A stretch of 64,000 nucleotides of DNA from Xanthocytophaga flava (lineage in GTDB: Bacteria; Bacteroidota; Bacteroidia; Cytophagales; 172606-1), in NCBI GenBank assembly GCA_030068525.1, contig JASJOS010000013.1, forward strand, positions 62,001 to 126,000, given 5' to 3'. Below are positions 1-8,575 of this stretch, piece by piece. Within the stretch, counting starts at the first letter, position 1, and the number at the start of each line of letters is the position of its first letter. Position numbers and translations under genes: made by a program. The notes under the pieces were generated by a model, which was given only the letters and a program-made list of their open reading frames with translations, did no database searches and was not told the DNA's origin.

Positions 1-370
1 AATCAAATTGACCGTTTATGAATGCTCTTTTGGTAAACTCTCCCGCTTCTGCTAATCTGGCTCCGTTTCTTATAAGTGCTTTAATGATTTTTTGAATGAT
101 AAATTCTGAACCATGACAAGAAATTTCGATGATATTTTCTTTCGTAAAGGATGTCGGTTCCTTGAAAACTGATATCAGAACTTCGTCCAGAATTTCACCA
201 TTTTCTTGTAATGATCCATAATGGATTGTGTGTGAAGGTTGTTGACTAAGATCTTTCCCTTTAAATAGTGAATTTGTAATGGTGATAGCTTCTTTTCCTG
301 ATAACCGAATAACTGCAATGGCAGAAATACCGGGAGCGGTTGATAAAGCTACTATTGTATCTGTGCGCAT
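1..370 (-). CDS. mnmE: tRNA modification GTPase MnmE, N-terminal part (runs off the window)
   Basis: Reading leftward from the ATG at 370 the protein begins [20 protein letters not shown] and continues with EISCHGSE and [11 protein letters not shown]. These are hallmarks of the N-terminal folate-binding domain of MnmE (TrmE), which with MnmG installs the 5-carboxymethylaminomethyl group on U34 of certain tRNAs. Only about 123 residues are present; the G domain and C-terminal Cys motif lie outside the window. The start is well fixed because the conserved family N-terminus begins at this ATG. Confidence 0.93.
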   Translation of the reverse strand, partial: MRTDTIVALSTAPGISAIAVIRLSGKEAITITNSLFKGKDLSQQPSHTIHYGSLQENGEILDEVLISVFKEPTSFTKENIIEISCHGSEFIIQKIIKALIRNGARLAEAGEFTKRAFINGQFD

Positions 371-379
371 GTATATATA

Positions 380-444
380 TTTAGTATTTAGTTACTATTT
401 TATTTAGTATTCAAAGCGAAATATTTACTAATTATTTTAGTATT
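380..444. repeat. three direct copies of TTTAGTATT between mnmE and the glycosyltransferase
   Basis: TTTAGTATT occurs at 380-388, 403-411 and 436-444, in the 82-bp gap between the mnmE start and the glycosyltransferase stop. A related CTTAGTATT lies at 1575-1583, just beyond the other end of the glycosyltransferase. The role is unknown; they could be regulator sites or chance in AT-rich DNA. Confidence 0.4.
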
Positions 445-452
445 AAGATTTT

Positions 453-1550
453 TTAAAATTTACTAAAAGTAGTGGTATAATAGGATGACCTAAAATTAAT
501 AGTATTAGTATTCATATATAAGTCTCTTAATAAACCTATAAAACCATCATAACAAACTTGTGAAAAGTTATAAAAACGAACCTGGGAAGAATAGGGAAGG
601 AGTTCCTTCTCCCAAAAAGGCTCTTTAGCAACAACAAAAGGAAGCAAAAGAGCCAAATACTCGTAAAATTTAGTAGGAATTCTGTTTACTGTAGCCTGAT
701 TAACCTGATAAGGCAACAAACCTATATCAGCATTTTGAATATATCTAATAATATCCTGATGCCCAACATAGCGATCTATTCCAACTAAAGAAATAAAATT
801 ACACCCGGATACTTCTTCCACTAATCGCTTCCGAACAGATAACTGGCCAGCAAAACCAACAATAGTCAACTCAAAACGAGGATCTATTGAGTGAAGGTAC
901 TTTACTAAAGCTATAGCATTAAATATTCCATATGATTCAGCTATAGTTCCAGAATAAAGGAGACGATAGATACCCCGGCGGGGCCGAACAAGCACATCAG
1001 AAACCAAAGCAAATTTGTTTTCAATGATCCTAAACTTACTTCTTACAAAAGGCAATTCTTCTTTATAGGCGCGCTCAGCAATCCAATACTCATCAATGAA
1101 GGGGCGGGTCACCTGTTCGACAAAACGAACGCTATGAGCTAGAATATGCCTAACGAACGACCTATAAGTGTTCGCGAACATTACGTTTGCGTAATAATTC
1201 TCCAATACATCATACACTAACAAAGAACCAAATATTATTTTGTAAGCACAGCTAACTATCAGAATATCAGGAGAGTTAACTACAAGCACCTCAGGTTTTA
1301 GTTGAATAAGCTTTCTAAAGAAAGATATAGGAGCCAAAAATCTCCACCCAGACAAACGTTCGAAATTAAATAACTCATGAAAAGTTATGTTTTTAGATCG
1401 AACACCCTTTTTCCCCGAAGAACCTACGATATGAATCTCATGTTTGTGACAAGCTAACAACCCAAGTCCCAGCTTTTCATACATTCGATGATCATCTACT
1501 GGTCTCAACACAGAACCAATCACAATTCTCCTTTTTGTATCTAATTTCAT
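453..1550 (-). CDS. glycosyltransferase, GT4/GT1-like (GT-B fold)
   Basis: A 365-residue protein without signal peptide. The N-terminal half holds alternating beta/alpha segments such as KPEVLVVNSPDIL. The C-terminal half carries the typical acceptor/donor layout of GT-B enzymes: LLYSGTIAESYGIFNAIALV, then ELTIVGFAG, then IRYIQNADIGLLPY and PTKFYEYLALLLPFV, which resembles the E-x7-E-type nucleotide-sugar region. It probably transfers a sugar to a surface polysaccharide or lipid, but the substrate is not predictable. It stands alone between housekeeping genes and is flanked on both sides by TTAGTATT-like motifs, which may mark a separate insertion. No polysaccharide cluster is visible around it. 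Confidence 0.75.
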   Translation of the reverse strand: MKLDTKRRIVIGSVLRPVDDHRMYEKLGLGLLACHKHEIHIVGSSGKKGVRSKNITFHELFNFERLSGWRFLAPISFFRKLIQLKPEVLVVNSPDILIVSCAYKIIFGSLLVYDVLENYYANVMFANTYRSFVRHILAHSVRFVEQVTRPFIDEYWIAERAYKEELPFVRSKFRIIENKFALVSDVLVRPRRGIYRLLYSGTIAESYGIFNAIALVKYLHSIDPRFELTIVGFAGQLSVRKRLVEEVSGCNFISLVGIDRYVGHQDIIRYIQNADIGLLPYQVNQATVNRIPTKFYEYLALLLPFVVAKEPFWEKELLPYSSQVRFYNFSQVCYDGFIGLLRDLYMNTNTINFRSSYYTTTFSKF

Positions 1551-1636
1551 ATATTCATAATCACTTACTAAATACTTAGTATTTTACTAAACAGTAAAAA
1601 CTAAACTAAAACATAAGCGAATCTAACGATAAGCTA

Positions 1637-1644
1637 TATTTTTG
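1637..1644 (+). promoter_or_regulatory. Bacteroidota -7 box (TATTTTTG) for dapD
   Basis: TATTTTTG matches the TAnnTTTG consensus of Bacteroidota housekeeping promoters and lies 57 bp before the dapD ATG. A clear -33 TTG is not visible at the expected spacing, so the call rests on the -7 box and its position. Confidence 0.5.
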
Positions 1645-1700
1645 CGGGAAGTTAAGCAGATATTTTACTTCTCTGAAACGAATCAACCCTAATTTATCAA

Positions 1701-2516
1701 ATGGAAATCAAACAACTTATCGAAAGTGCCTGGCTAAACAGAGAACTTCTCCAACAACACGAGACACAAGTAGCAATTAGAACAATTATAGAAGAACTCG
1801 ACAAAGGTATTCGTAGAGTAGCAGAACCTCAGGAAAATGGAAACTGGATTGTAAATGACTGGGTAAAAAAAGCAGTTATTCTTTACTTTCCACTTCAACA
1901 AATGAAAGAAATAGAAGTTGGTCCATATGAGTATCACGACAAAATGGAGCTAAAAAGAGGTTACAAAGAATTAGGTGTTCGTGTAGTACCTCCGGCAGTA
2001 GCCAGATATGGAGCCTATATCAGCAAAGGAGTTATTCTAATGCCATCCTACGTAAATATTGGAGCATATGTTGATGAAGGAACAATGGTTGATACATGGG
2101 CTACAGTTGGAAGTTGTGCTCAAATAGGTAAAAACGTTCATTTAAGTGGGGGAGTAGGTATCGGGGGAGTCCTTGAACCTGTTCAGGCAGCTCCTGTAAT
2201 CATTGAAGATGGTGCTTTTATAGGCTCTCGCTGTATTGTAGTTGAGGGAACACGTGTTCGCAAAGAAGCAGTACTGGGAGCAGGAGTAACGCTAACAGGT
2301 AGTTCTAAAATTATTGATGTAACAGGTCCGGAACCCATTACTTACGTTGGAGAAGTTCCGGAAAGAGCGGTTGTTATACCAGGTAGTTATACCAAAAAGT
2401 TCCCGGCAGGGGAGTACCAGGTTCCATGTGCCCTTATTATCGGACGCAGAAAAGCCAGCACAGATCTTAAAACATCTCTCAATGATGCCCTCCGAGAAAA
2501 TAATGTAAGTGTATAA
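1701..2516 (+). CDS. dapD: 2,3,4,5-tetrahydropyridine-2,6-dicarboxylate N-succinyltransferase
   Basis: A 271-residue protein, the usual DapD length. After a helical N-terminal domain (about 1-100) comes a left-handed beta-helix made of hexapeptide repeats, for example VNIGAYVDEGTMVDTWATVG and GGVGIGGVLEPVQAAPVIIE, followed by the conserved ALIIGRR near the C-terminus. The enzyme transfers succinyl from succinyl-CoA to tetrahydrodipicolinate in the succinylase branch of lysine and meso-diaminopimelate synthesis, so it also feeds peptidoglycan. It is monocistronic: its own -7 box lies upstream and a strong hairpin terminator follows. Confidence 0.95.
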   Translation: MEIKQLIESAWLNRELLQQHETQVAIRTIIEELDKGIRRVAEPQENGNWIVNDWVKKAVILYFPLQQMKEIEVGPYEYHDKMELKRGYKELGVRVVPPAVARYGAYISKGVILMPSYVNIGAYVDEGTMVDTWATVGSCAQIGKNVHLSGGVGIGGVLEPVQAAPVIIEDGAFIGSRCIVVEGTRVRKEAVLGAGVTLTGSSKIIDVTGPEPITYVGEVPERAVVIPGSYTKKFPAGEYQVPCALIIGRRKASTDLKTSLNDALRENNVSV

Positions 2517-2534
2517 AAAATAATATAGTATAAC

Positions 2535-2564
2535 AAAAAAGGCCTTTGAGAAAAGGCCTTTTTT
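2535..2564. terminator. bidirectional rho-independent terminator between dapD and the hydroxyacyl-CoA dehydrogenase gene
   Basis: Perfect 12-bp arms AAAAAAGGCCTT (2535-2546) and AAGGCCTTTTTT (2553-2564) with a 6-nt loop, A-rich on one side and T-rich on the other. It sits between two convergent genes and can end both transcripts. Confidence 0.9.
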
Positions 2565-2565
2565 G

Positions 2566-3456
2566 TTACTTCCTGAACCGATCAGCAACAACTAACTCTT
2601 TACTATCTTTAGACCATAGATAAAATCCCTTTCCTGTTTTACTACCTAAATGACCGGCCTGCACCATATTGACCAACAAAGGACATGGAGCATATTTAGG
2701 ATTGCCAAATCCTTCCTGCAAAACCCGTAGAATGGCCAAACAAACATCCAACCCAATAAAGTCCGCTAGTTGTAAAGGTCCCATAGGATGAGCCATACCT
2801 AATTTCATTACGGTGTCAATTTCTTCAACTCCTGCCACACCTTCAAATAAAGTTTCAATGGCTTCATTTATCATAGGCATCAGAATACGATTTGATACAA
2901 ATCCAGGATAATCATTTACTTCAACCGGTACTTTATCCAATCCTCTCGAAATATCCATAATAGAGGCAGTTACCTCATTAGATGTAGCATATCCGCGAAT
3001 TACTTCAACCAGTTTCATGACTGGAACAGGATTCATAAAGTGCATTCCGATTACCTGTTCAGATCGCTGAGTGACGGAGCCAATTTTGGTAATAGAAATA
3101 GATGACGTATTGGTAGCTAGAATTGCTTCAGAAGGAGCTAGTTTATCAAGTTGTCTGAAAATTTCGAGTTTCACTTCTATATTCTCTGAAGCAGCTTCAA
3201 CAACTAGTTCGGCATTGGCAACGCCATCTGCCACAGATGTAAATGTTTTAACTCTTTGCAGGGTTTCGTTTTTATCGTTCTCTGTCAGAAGCCCTTTTTT
3301 TATCTGGCGCTCGAGATTAACAGTAATATTCTGAATTCCACGGGCAAGAGCACTTTCAGAAATATCAATCAAGGAAACCTGAAATCCTTTTTGGGCAAAG
3401 ACATGAGCAATCCCATTGCCCATAGTTCCACTACCAATAACAGCTATATTTTGCAT
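2566..3456 (-). CDS. 3-hydroxybutyryl-CoA / 3-hydroxyacyl-CoA dehydrogenase
   Basis: From the ATG at 3456 the protein is 296 residues and begins MQNIAVIGSGTMGNGIAHVF, the Rossmann GxGxxG NAD-binding motif of this family. GMHFMNPVPVMKLVE carries the catalytic His, and the C-terminal helical domain holds NDYPGFVSNRILMPM. It oxidises or forms (S)-3-hydroxyacyl-CoA, most likely 3-hydroxybutyryl-CoA. An upstream in-frame ATG at 3579 would add 41 residues unlike the family, so the shorter start is preferred. It is convergent with dapD and shares its terminator. Confidence 0.93.
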   Translation of the reverse strand: MQNIAVIGSGTMGNGIAHVFAQKGFQVSLIDISESALARGIQNITVNLERQIKKGLLTENDKNETLQRVKTFTSVADGVANAELVVEAASENIEVKLEIFRQLDKLAPSEAILATNTSSISITKIGSVTQRSEQVIGMHFMNPVPVMKLVEVIRGYATSNEVTASIMDISRGLDKVPVEVNDYPGFVSNRILMPMINEAIETLFEGVAGVEEIDTVMKLGMAHPMGPLQLADFIGLDVCLAILRVLQEGFGNPKYAPCPLLVNMVQAGHLGSKTGKGFYLWSKDSKELVVADRFRK

Positions 3457-4111
3457 TGAAGTATGTTTGTGAAGTAAAATCAACTCAAAAGAGGTATTAT
3501 TTTTTAAATAAAACAACTCAGAAACATAATACACATATATGTTCGATCCATTCGTTTGTGTTGTACAAAGTAGAAACATTCTTCTGTATGCGCTTTCAAA
3601 ACTTTATTCGGAACCAATTTTAATGCTCTATTTAACGACTTGCCTCACAATATGATCCACCATATAGTAAGTGCATTAAACAGGCAAAAAAATAATAGTC
3701 ATCAACTCCTCTCATGGCTCAGATTTAGACAAACAACATAAGCCTACACCGCAGTTAGTTCGAACGAAAAACTCCATATAAGGTTTGAATGTTTGTCATA
3801 TTAGAGTCTACATCTTACCAGATTCGCTGAAAACAAACATGTAACAATTAGTGATAAAATGCTATATCAGCTAACTCTTACTACCTTTGCAAAAAATTGA
3901 ATATTCATTCAGCCTGAGTGTGGGAACACAATCATACCCTCACTAAACTTGAAAATTTATACTAAATAGATTTCTTTGTTGGTTCAACCTATTGATGACT
4001 GAATCATACTAATCTATTCTATACTAAAAGGACTAACTGCCTTTGTAGTGTATATATAAAGCCATACAGAAAACAGTTACAATGATATACCGAAAGTGAA
4101 TAAGCACAGAT
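3457..4111. other. 655-bp intergenic region, no gene recognised
   Basis: No ORF above about 30 codons looks coding. A TACCTTTG -7-like box at 3882-3889 could start a transcript with a leader of about 215 nt to the YkgJ gene. Just downstream, AGTGTGGG (from about 3917) can pair imperfectly with CCCTCACT (from about 3938). I could not match this leader to a known riboswitch. Confidence 0.4.
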
Positions 4112-4618
4112 ATGAGCAACAATTTAGAATCCGAAACTATTAAGAATCTGAAATTACAAGCAAAGAAAAGTGAACAAGACACAAAAAAGTTATTTCAGAA
4201 GTGGAAAAAGCAACCGCCCCGGAATTTAGATATAGTAGTACAGGAAATCCATGAGGAAGTGTTTGAAGTGACAGACTGTTTACAATGTGCTAACTGCTGT
4301 AAAACTACCAGCCCTATATTTTATGATAGAGATATAGATAGGATAGCCAAATTTCTAAAAGTAAAACCTAAGCAGTTTATTGATTCGTATCTGCATATAG
4401 ATGAAGATGGAGATTATGTATTAAATCTGGCACCTTGTTCCTTTTTAAATGAAGATAATACCTGTTCTATCTATCACCATAGGCCTGCAGCCTGTCGGGA
4501 GTACCCTCATACAGACCGTAAGCGGTTCCATCAGATATTAGATCTTACTCTTAAGAATACCTTCATCTGTCCCGCAGCCTATCAGATAGTTGAAAAATTA
4601 AAAACAGCTTTATCCTAA
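4112..4618 (+). CDS. YkgJ-family cysteine-cluster protein (putative Zn/Fe-binding)
   Basis: 168 residues. The family signature is clear: TDCLQCANCCKTTSP (Cys56, 59, 62, 63), then LAPCSFLNEDNTCSIYHHRP and AACREYPH, and a last Cys in FICPAAY. Members of this family (CxxCxxCC, formerly UPF0153) are thought to chelate zinc or an iron-sulfur cluster; the biochemical role is not settled. The N-terminal 45 residues are charged and helical. No signal peptide. It lies 74 bp before a small HTH gene in the same direction, which has its own -7 box, so co-transcription is uncertain. Confidence 0.85.
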   Translation: MSNNLESETIKNLKLQAKKSEQDTKKLFQKWKKQPPRNLDIVVQEIHEEVFEVTDCLQCANCCKTTSPIFYDRDIDRIAKFLKVKPKQFIDSYLHIDEDGDYVLNLAPCSFLNEDNTCSIYHHRPAACREYPHTDRKRFHQILDLTLKNTFICPAAYQIVEKLKTALS

Positions 4619-4661
4619 CATCTATTTCCTTTTTTAAACTACAGATATATATTTAAAAACC

Positions 4662-4669
4662 TATATTTG
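4662..4669 (+). promoter_or_regulatory. -7 box TATATTTG for the HTH gene
   Basis: A perfect TAnnTTTG match 24 bp before the ATG at 4693, placing the start of transcription very close to the start codon. The -33 region is T-rich but has no clear TTG. Confidence 0.5.
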
Positions 4670-4692
4670 CAGAACAAAATGCAGATGTATGT

Positions 4693-5163
4693 ATGAATGA
4701 TGTTATAAAAGCAATTATGGATATGAAAAATTTTACTCCTTCGCGTTTTGCGGATGAGATAGGAGTACCACGTCCCATTATTTCACACATATTGGCAGGC
4801 CGAAACAAACCTAGTCTGGACATGATACAAAAGATTGCCAGACGTTTTCCAGAACTAGGTACCGAATGGATATTAGATGAAACAAAATTACCCATTGGCA
4901 TCTCCGAAATCACTGCAAGCATAGAAAAGACTTCCTCTGCTCAAACGAACCCAATCAATCCTCTTTCGGCAAATCCGTTCATTCCTCTTCTTACCAATAC
5001 AATAACAGAGAATAGTAGTACAGAGGAGCCTCCTGTATCTACTCCCTCTGTCACCATCCCTTCACAAGCTACTGTATCTCCTATAAATAATACAAAGAAG
5101 ATAGAAAAAATACTGGTATTTTATACAGATAAAACCTTTGAAGAATATACTCCCAACCATTAA
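4693..5163 (+). CDS. small XRE-type helix-turn-helix protein
   Basis: 156 residues. Residues about 10-60 form an HTH of the Cro/XRE type (TPSRFADEIGVPRPIISHIL, then AGRNKPSLDMIQKIARRFPE). The remainder is a Ser/Thr/Pro-rich linker, probably disordered, ending in a short conserved-looking tail (KKIEKILVFYTDKTFEEYTP). This layout is common in Bacteroidota, where such proteins are presumed DNA-binding regulators. It lies 73 bp upstream of cobU in the same orientation, so it could control or be co-transcribed with the cobalamin genes, but nothing in the sequence proves this. Confidence 0.8.
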   Translation: MNDVIKAIMDMKNFTPSRFADEIGVPRPIISHILAGRNKPSLDMIQKIARRFPELGTEWILDETKLPIGISEITASIEKTSSAQTNPINPLSANPFIPLLTNTITENSSTEEPPVSTPSVTIPSQATVSPINNTKKIEKILVFYTDKTFEEYTPNH

Positions 5164-5236
5164 ATCTATGAGGAAGTTGCGTTAACTACCAAATGTATCT
5201 TACCTTGCAGCTGAATATTCTACGTCAGCCCATACT

Positions 5237-5743
5237 ATGTTATATTTTATAACAGGAGGAGAACGCTCCGGAAAAAGCCGCTATGCGCAAGAATTAGCGT
5301 TAAGCCTATCTACCAATCCTGTTTATGTCGCTACAGCCCGAAAATGGGATGAAAGTTTTGAGCAAAGGATTAAACGTCATCAGCAGGAGAGGGGTCCCGA
5401 ATGGCAAAACATGGAAGAAGAGAAACACCTTAGCAAACTAGATCTATCTCAAAAGGTTGTAGTAATAGACTGTGTTACGTTATGGCTTACTAACTTTTAC
5501 ACAGATAACCAGTACGATTTGCATTTATCCTTACAGGAAGCAAAAGACGAATTAACTCAATTGTTCGAACAGAACAATACCCATCTGATTATTATATCTA
5601 ACGAAATAGGTATGGGTGTACACGCTCAAACTGAGAGTGCCAGAAGATTTGTTGAGCTTCAGGGCTGGACGAATCAATACATAGCCCGTCAGGCAGATCA
5701 GGTCACTCTTATGGTTTCTGGTATTCCATTGAAAGTAAAATAA
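5237..5743 (+). CDS. cobU: adenosylcobinamide kinase / adenosylcobinamide-phosphate guanylyltransferase
   Basis: 168 residues beginning MLYFITGGERSGKSRYAQEL, where GGERSGKS is the P-loop of CobU. IKRHQQERGPEW carries the His that becomes guanylylated in this family, and VVVIDCVTLWLTNF and IISNEIGMGVHAQ are further CobU blocks. The enzyme phosphorylates adenosylcobinamide and converts it to AdoCbi-GDP, the first step of nucleotide-loop assembly in vitamin B12 salvage. First gene of cobU-cobT-cobS-cobC. A TACCTTGC at 5201-5208 with TTG 21 bp upstream is a possible but imperfect promoter. Confidence 0.93.
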   Translation: MLYFITGGERSGKSRYAQELALSLSTNPVYVATARKWDESFEQRIKRHQQERGPEWQNMEEEKHLSKLDLSQKVVVIDCVTLWLTNFYTDNQYDLHLSLQEAKDELTQLFEQNNTHLIIISNEIGMGVHAQTESARRFVELQGWTNQYIARQADQVTLMVSGIPLKVK

Positions 5744-5779
5744 CGCTCCTACAAGATTGGCAAAACATAAATTAATGAT

Positions 5780-6826
5780 ATGAAACAATTTAAAATAGAT
5801 AATACAGATAAAAGAATTATATCACAAATTCAGGATAAATTAAATAACAAAACCAAACCCATTGGATCATTAGGTAAACTGGAAAATATAGTTTCCAGAG
5901 TATGTCTGATACAACAAACACTAAGCCCAGAACTAAATAACCCACATATACTTGTATTTGCAGCAGATCATGGAATCACTCAGGAGAATGTGAGTAAATA
6001 CCCCTCTGAAGTGACTCACCAGATGGTACTAAACTTCCTGCAGGAAGGAGCAGCTATTAATGTATTTTGCAGACAACATGATATTGCACTCAAAGTGATT
6101 GATGCAGGAATTAATGCGGATGTCTATAATACACCCAAACTCATACATCAGAAGATTGGAAAAGGGACTCGCAACTTTGCCAAGGAGCCAGCGATGACTG
6201 TTGATGAATGTAATCTGGCAATTGAAATGGGATCAACTGTAACAAAACAAATTTTCCAGAAAGGATGTAATATAGTGGGCTTTGGCGAAATGGGTATCGG
6301 AAATACATCTTCAGCAGCCGTTTTAATGCATAAATTCACAAATCTTCCTCTGAATGAATGTGTAGGTAAAGGCACTGGCCTGAATACAGAACAAATGCAA
6401 CACAAGTTGCAGGTTCTTCAAAAGGCGGTCAATCACTATCCGCATATAAAAGACCCACTGGAAACACTAGCAACCTTTGGCGGATTTGAGATAGCACAGA
6501 TGTGTGGGGCCATGCTCCAGGCCGCAGAAAATAAGATGTGTTTACTCATTGATGGATTTATTGCTACAGCTGCATTGCTAAGTGCCAGCCAGTTTTATCC
6601 GGCTATCCTGGATTACTGTTTATTTTGTCATCAGTCTGAGGAGCATGGCCATAAGGCTATGCTGGACTATTTAAAAGCAGAGCCTATATTGAATCTGGAT
6701 CTTCGGCTGGGTGAAGGAACGGGCTGTGCAATGGCCTATCCTATTATTCAATCTTCCGTCAACTTTATGAATGAAATGGCTTCTTTCCAGAGTGCCGGGG
6801 TATCTACAGAGAAAACAGATAACTAA
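5780..6826 (+). CDS. cobT: nicotinate-nucleotide-dimethylbenzimidazole phosphoribosyltransferase
   Basis: 348 residues, the normal CobT length. Early blocks KTKPIGSLGKLE and VFAADHGIT, the central GFGEMGIGNTSSAA, and the C-terminal LRLGEGTGCAMA with catalytic-base candidate Glu312 are all present. It makes alpha-ribazole phosphate from nicotinate mononucleotide and dimethylbenzimidazole, supplying the lower ligand of cobalamin. It follows cobU by 36 bp and precedes cobS by 32 bp, so the genes form an operon. Confidence 0.95.
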   Translation: MKQFKIDNTDKRIISQIQDKLNNKTKPIGSLGKLENIVSRVCLIQQTLSPELNNPHILVFAADHGITQENVSKYPSEVTHQMVLNFLQEGAAINVFCRQHDIALKVIDAGINADVYNTPKLIHQKIGKGTRNFAKEPAMTVDECNLAIEMGSTVTKQIFQKGCNIVGFGEMGIGNTSSAAVLMHKFTNLPLNECVGKGTGLNTEQMQHKLQVLQKAVNHYPHIKDPLETLATFGGFEIAQMCGAMLQAAENKMCLLIDGFIATAALLSASQFYPAILDYCLFCHQSEEHGHKAMLDYLKAEPILNLDLRLGEGTGCAMAYPIIQSSVNFMNEMASFQSAGVSTEKTDN

Positions 6827-6858
6827 ATTTAACTATATAAATAAATAAAAGTAAATTA

Positions 6859-7659
6859 ATGAAAAAACAACTGCATTTGCTATTGGTCGCAGTTATGTTT
6901 TACACCAGAATACCTGTATCTTCCTGGATAAACTATACAGAGCAAGCACAAAAAGAATCCTCAGTATATTTTCCTTTTATAGGATGGATCACTGCCGGAT
7001 TTTCAATACTTGTATTTTTTGTTTCTCATCTGGTCTATAGTGAATCTATTTCTCTGATTATAACGTTTATACTGGGCATTCTGCTTACAGGTGCATTGCA
7101 TGAGGATGGGTTTGCAGATGTATGTGATGGATTTGGAGGGGGCTGGACAAAAGAAAAGATACTGGAAATTATGAAGGATAGTAGAGTTGGTGTATATGGA
7201 GTGATAGGTCTGATAGGTTTATTTACCTTGAAATACGCATTAGTAGATCAGTTGATTGATACTTTCAAGGCTTCAAATTTATACGTTCATTTGTTCTTTA
7301 TATTTATACTGGCACATACACTAAGCCGTTTTATGGCTCTTACACTGATGTATACACACAGTTATGCAAGAAATACTCCTGATAGTAAGATTGCATCTAT
7401 AGCCAGGCCATTATCAGCCAAGCAAGTATTGTTTGCATCTGTGTGGGTTATTATACCTTTTATACTATATATCTATCAAACTACCAATCTGTATATTATG
7501 CTGCTTCCAATTCCTATCCTGTTAATCAAAATAGGGATTGGAAGATATTATCAAAAATGGATAGGGGGGTATACAGGGGATTGTCTGGGGGCACTCCAAC
7601 AAGTAACAGAGATCGCTATTTACCTATTTTTTGCAGGAATACCATGGAAGTCATTCTGA
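6859..7659 (+). CDS. cobS: adenosylcobinamide-GDP ribazoletransferase (cobalamin-5'-phosphate synthase)
   Basis: 266 residues, an integral membrane protein with about six hydrophobic segments. The signature LTGALHEDGFADVCDGFGGG followed by KDSRVGVYGVIGL is diagnostic for CobS, as is the C-terminal GYTGDCLGALQQVTE. It joins AdoCbi-GDP to alpha-ribazole (phosphate) at the cytoplasmic membrane, completing the nucleotide loop. Its 3' end overlaps the start of cobC by 16 bp, consistent with translational coupling. Confidence 0.94.
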   Translation: MKKQLHLLLVAVMFYTRIPVSSWINYTEQAQKESSVYFPFIGWITAGFSILVFFVSHLVYSESISLIITFILGILLTGALHEDGFADVCDGFGGGWTKEKILEIMKDSRVGVYGVIGLIGLFTLKYALVDQLIDTFKASNLYVHLFFIFILAHTLSRFMALTLMYTHSYARNTPDSKIASIARPLSAKQVLFASVWVIIPFILYIYQTTNLYIMLLPIPILLIKIGIGRYYQKWIGGYTGDCLGALQQVTEIAIYLFFAGIPWKSF

Positions 7660-8204
7660 TTCGTCATACCAAAGTCCATAACCCAAGATCAGTGTGTTAT
7701 GGTCAATCAGATATTGGGTTAGCTTCATCATTTGAAAACGAAAAAGATAGTATTATTTCTAAACTTACCCTTACAGGTCAATTCACTGTTTATAGCAGCC
7801 CTGCACAACGTTGTACCAGATTGGCAGAAACTATAACTTCCACATACAAAATCGATACACGTTTGCAGGAAGTAAATTTTGGAGACTGGGAAAATACTCC
7901 ATGGCAGGATATTCCTCAACTACAACTAACACCCTGGATGGAAGACTTTGTGACAATACAGCCACCCAATGGTGAAAGCTTTCTGGATCTACACACCAGA
8001 GTAAAAGAATTTATCACAGAACTTCAACAAAACGACTTTGACAAGGTTATAGTGATTACCCATGCTGGAGTTATCCGAAGTATACTATGTGATAGTCTAG
8101 GAATTCCGCTAGTCAATGCGTTCAGATTAACTATTGATTATGGCTCACTATCAAAACTGATTTTTTCGGATTATCCTCCTCAACTAAAGTCACTGAATCT
8201 ATAA
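7644..8204 (+). CDS. cobC: alpha-ribazole phosphatase, histidine phosphatase family
   Basis: From the ATG at 7644 the protein has 186 residues and begins MEVILIRHTKVHNP, the RH(G/T) phosphohistidine motif, followed by CYGQSDIGLA, typical of CobC-type enzymes, and later VIVITHAGVIRSILC with the second catalytic His. It removes the 5' phosphate from alpha-ribazole phosphate or cobalamin phosphate. A longer in-frame start at 7443 would lie within cobS and give a non-homologous N-terminus, so 7644 is chosen. A weak hairpin pairing TTACC with GGTAA follows the stop. Confidence 0.88.
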   Translation: MEVILIRHTKVHNPRSVCYGQSDIGLASSFENEKDSIISKLTLTGQFTVYSSPAQRCTRLAETITSTYKIDTRLQEVNFGDWENTPWQDIPQLQLTPWMEDFVTIQPPNGESFLDLHTRVKEFITELQQNDFDKVIVITHAGVIRSILCDSLGIPLVNAFRLTIDYGSLSKLIFSDYPPQLKSLNL

Positions 8205-8250
8205 ACTCTATTACCTAATTGTTAGAGTCTGCTATAGGTAATCCGTCCTA

Positions 8251-8481
8251 TTAATTGATGTGCCGGAGCGCATATGCAATCTCAGAGGGTAAATGCGTTC
8301 CAATATGAGCTACATCCAACAAACCATGTCTAACAGACATCTGACCGGTACGCCAATTCACACGCCGTTCATAATCCGGACATTTGCTACAGGTAAAAAT
8401 AATCCAGTCACCTTCACGTTGAGACTGACACACATGCTGATTTGTCGACTGGCTGCCTAAATTAAACTGAAGATTCTCCAT
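8251..8481 (-). CDS. small uncharacterised protein (76 aa)
   Basis: 76 residues, mixed acidic and basic composition, no signal peptide or membrane segment. It holds a single CxxC (FTCSKCPDYERRVNWRTG) plus one earlier Cys, which might be half of a zinc ribbon that dimerises. I do not recognise the family. It is convergent with cobC and only 46 bp from it. Coding is supported by the ordinary amino-acid composition and by the absence of a competing frame. Confidence 0.5.
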   Translation of the reverse strand: MENLQFNLGSQSTNQHVCQSQREGDWIIFTCSKCPDYERRVNWRTGQMSVRHGLLDVAHIGTHLPSEIAYALRHIN

Positions 8482-8575
8482 AACTCACAATCAAAATGAT
8501 TAGTAACTATTTTCCGAAAGATGACAAAACACAAATCATCATACAACTCGCTTTTAATCAAAAAGTTACATAAAC

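Noticed and set aside
5164..5236. Cobalamin riboswitch upstream of cobU
   Set aside because: Only 73 bp are available, and the sequence lacks the conserved B12-box.
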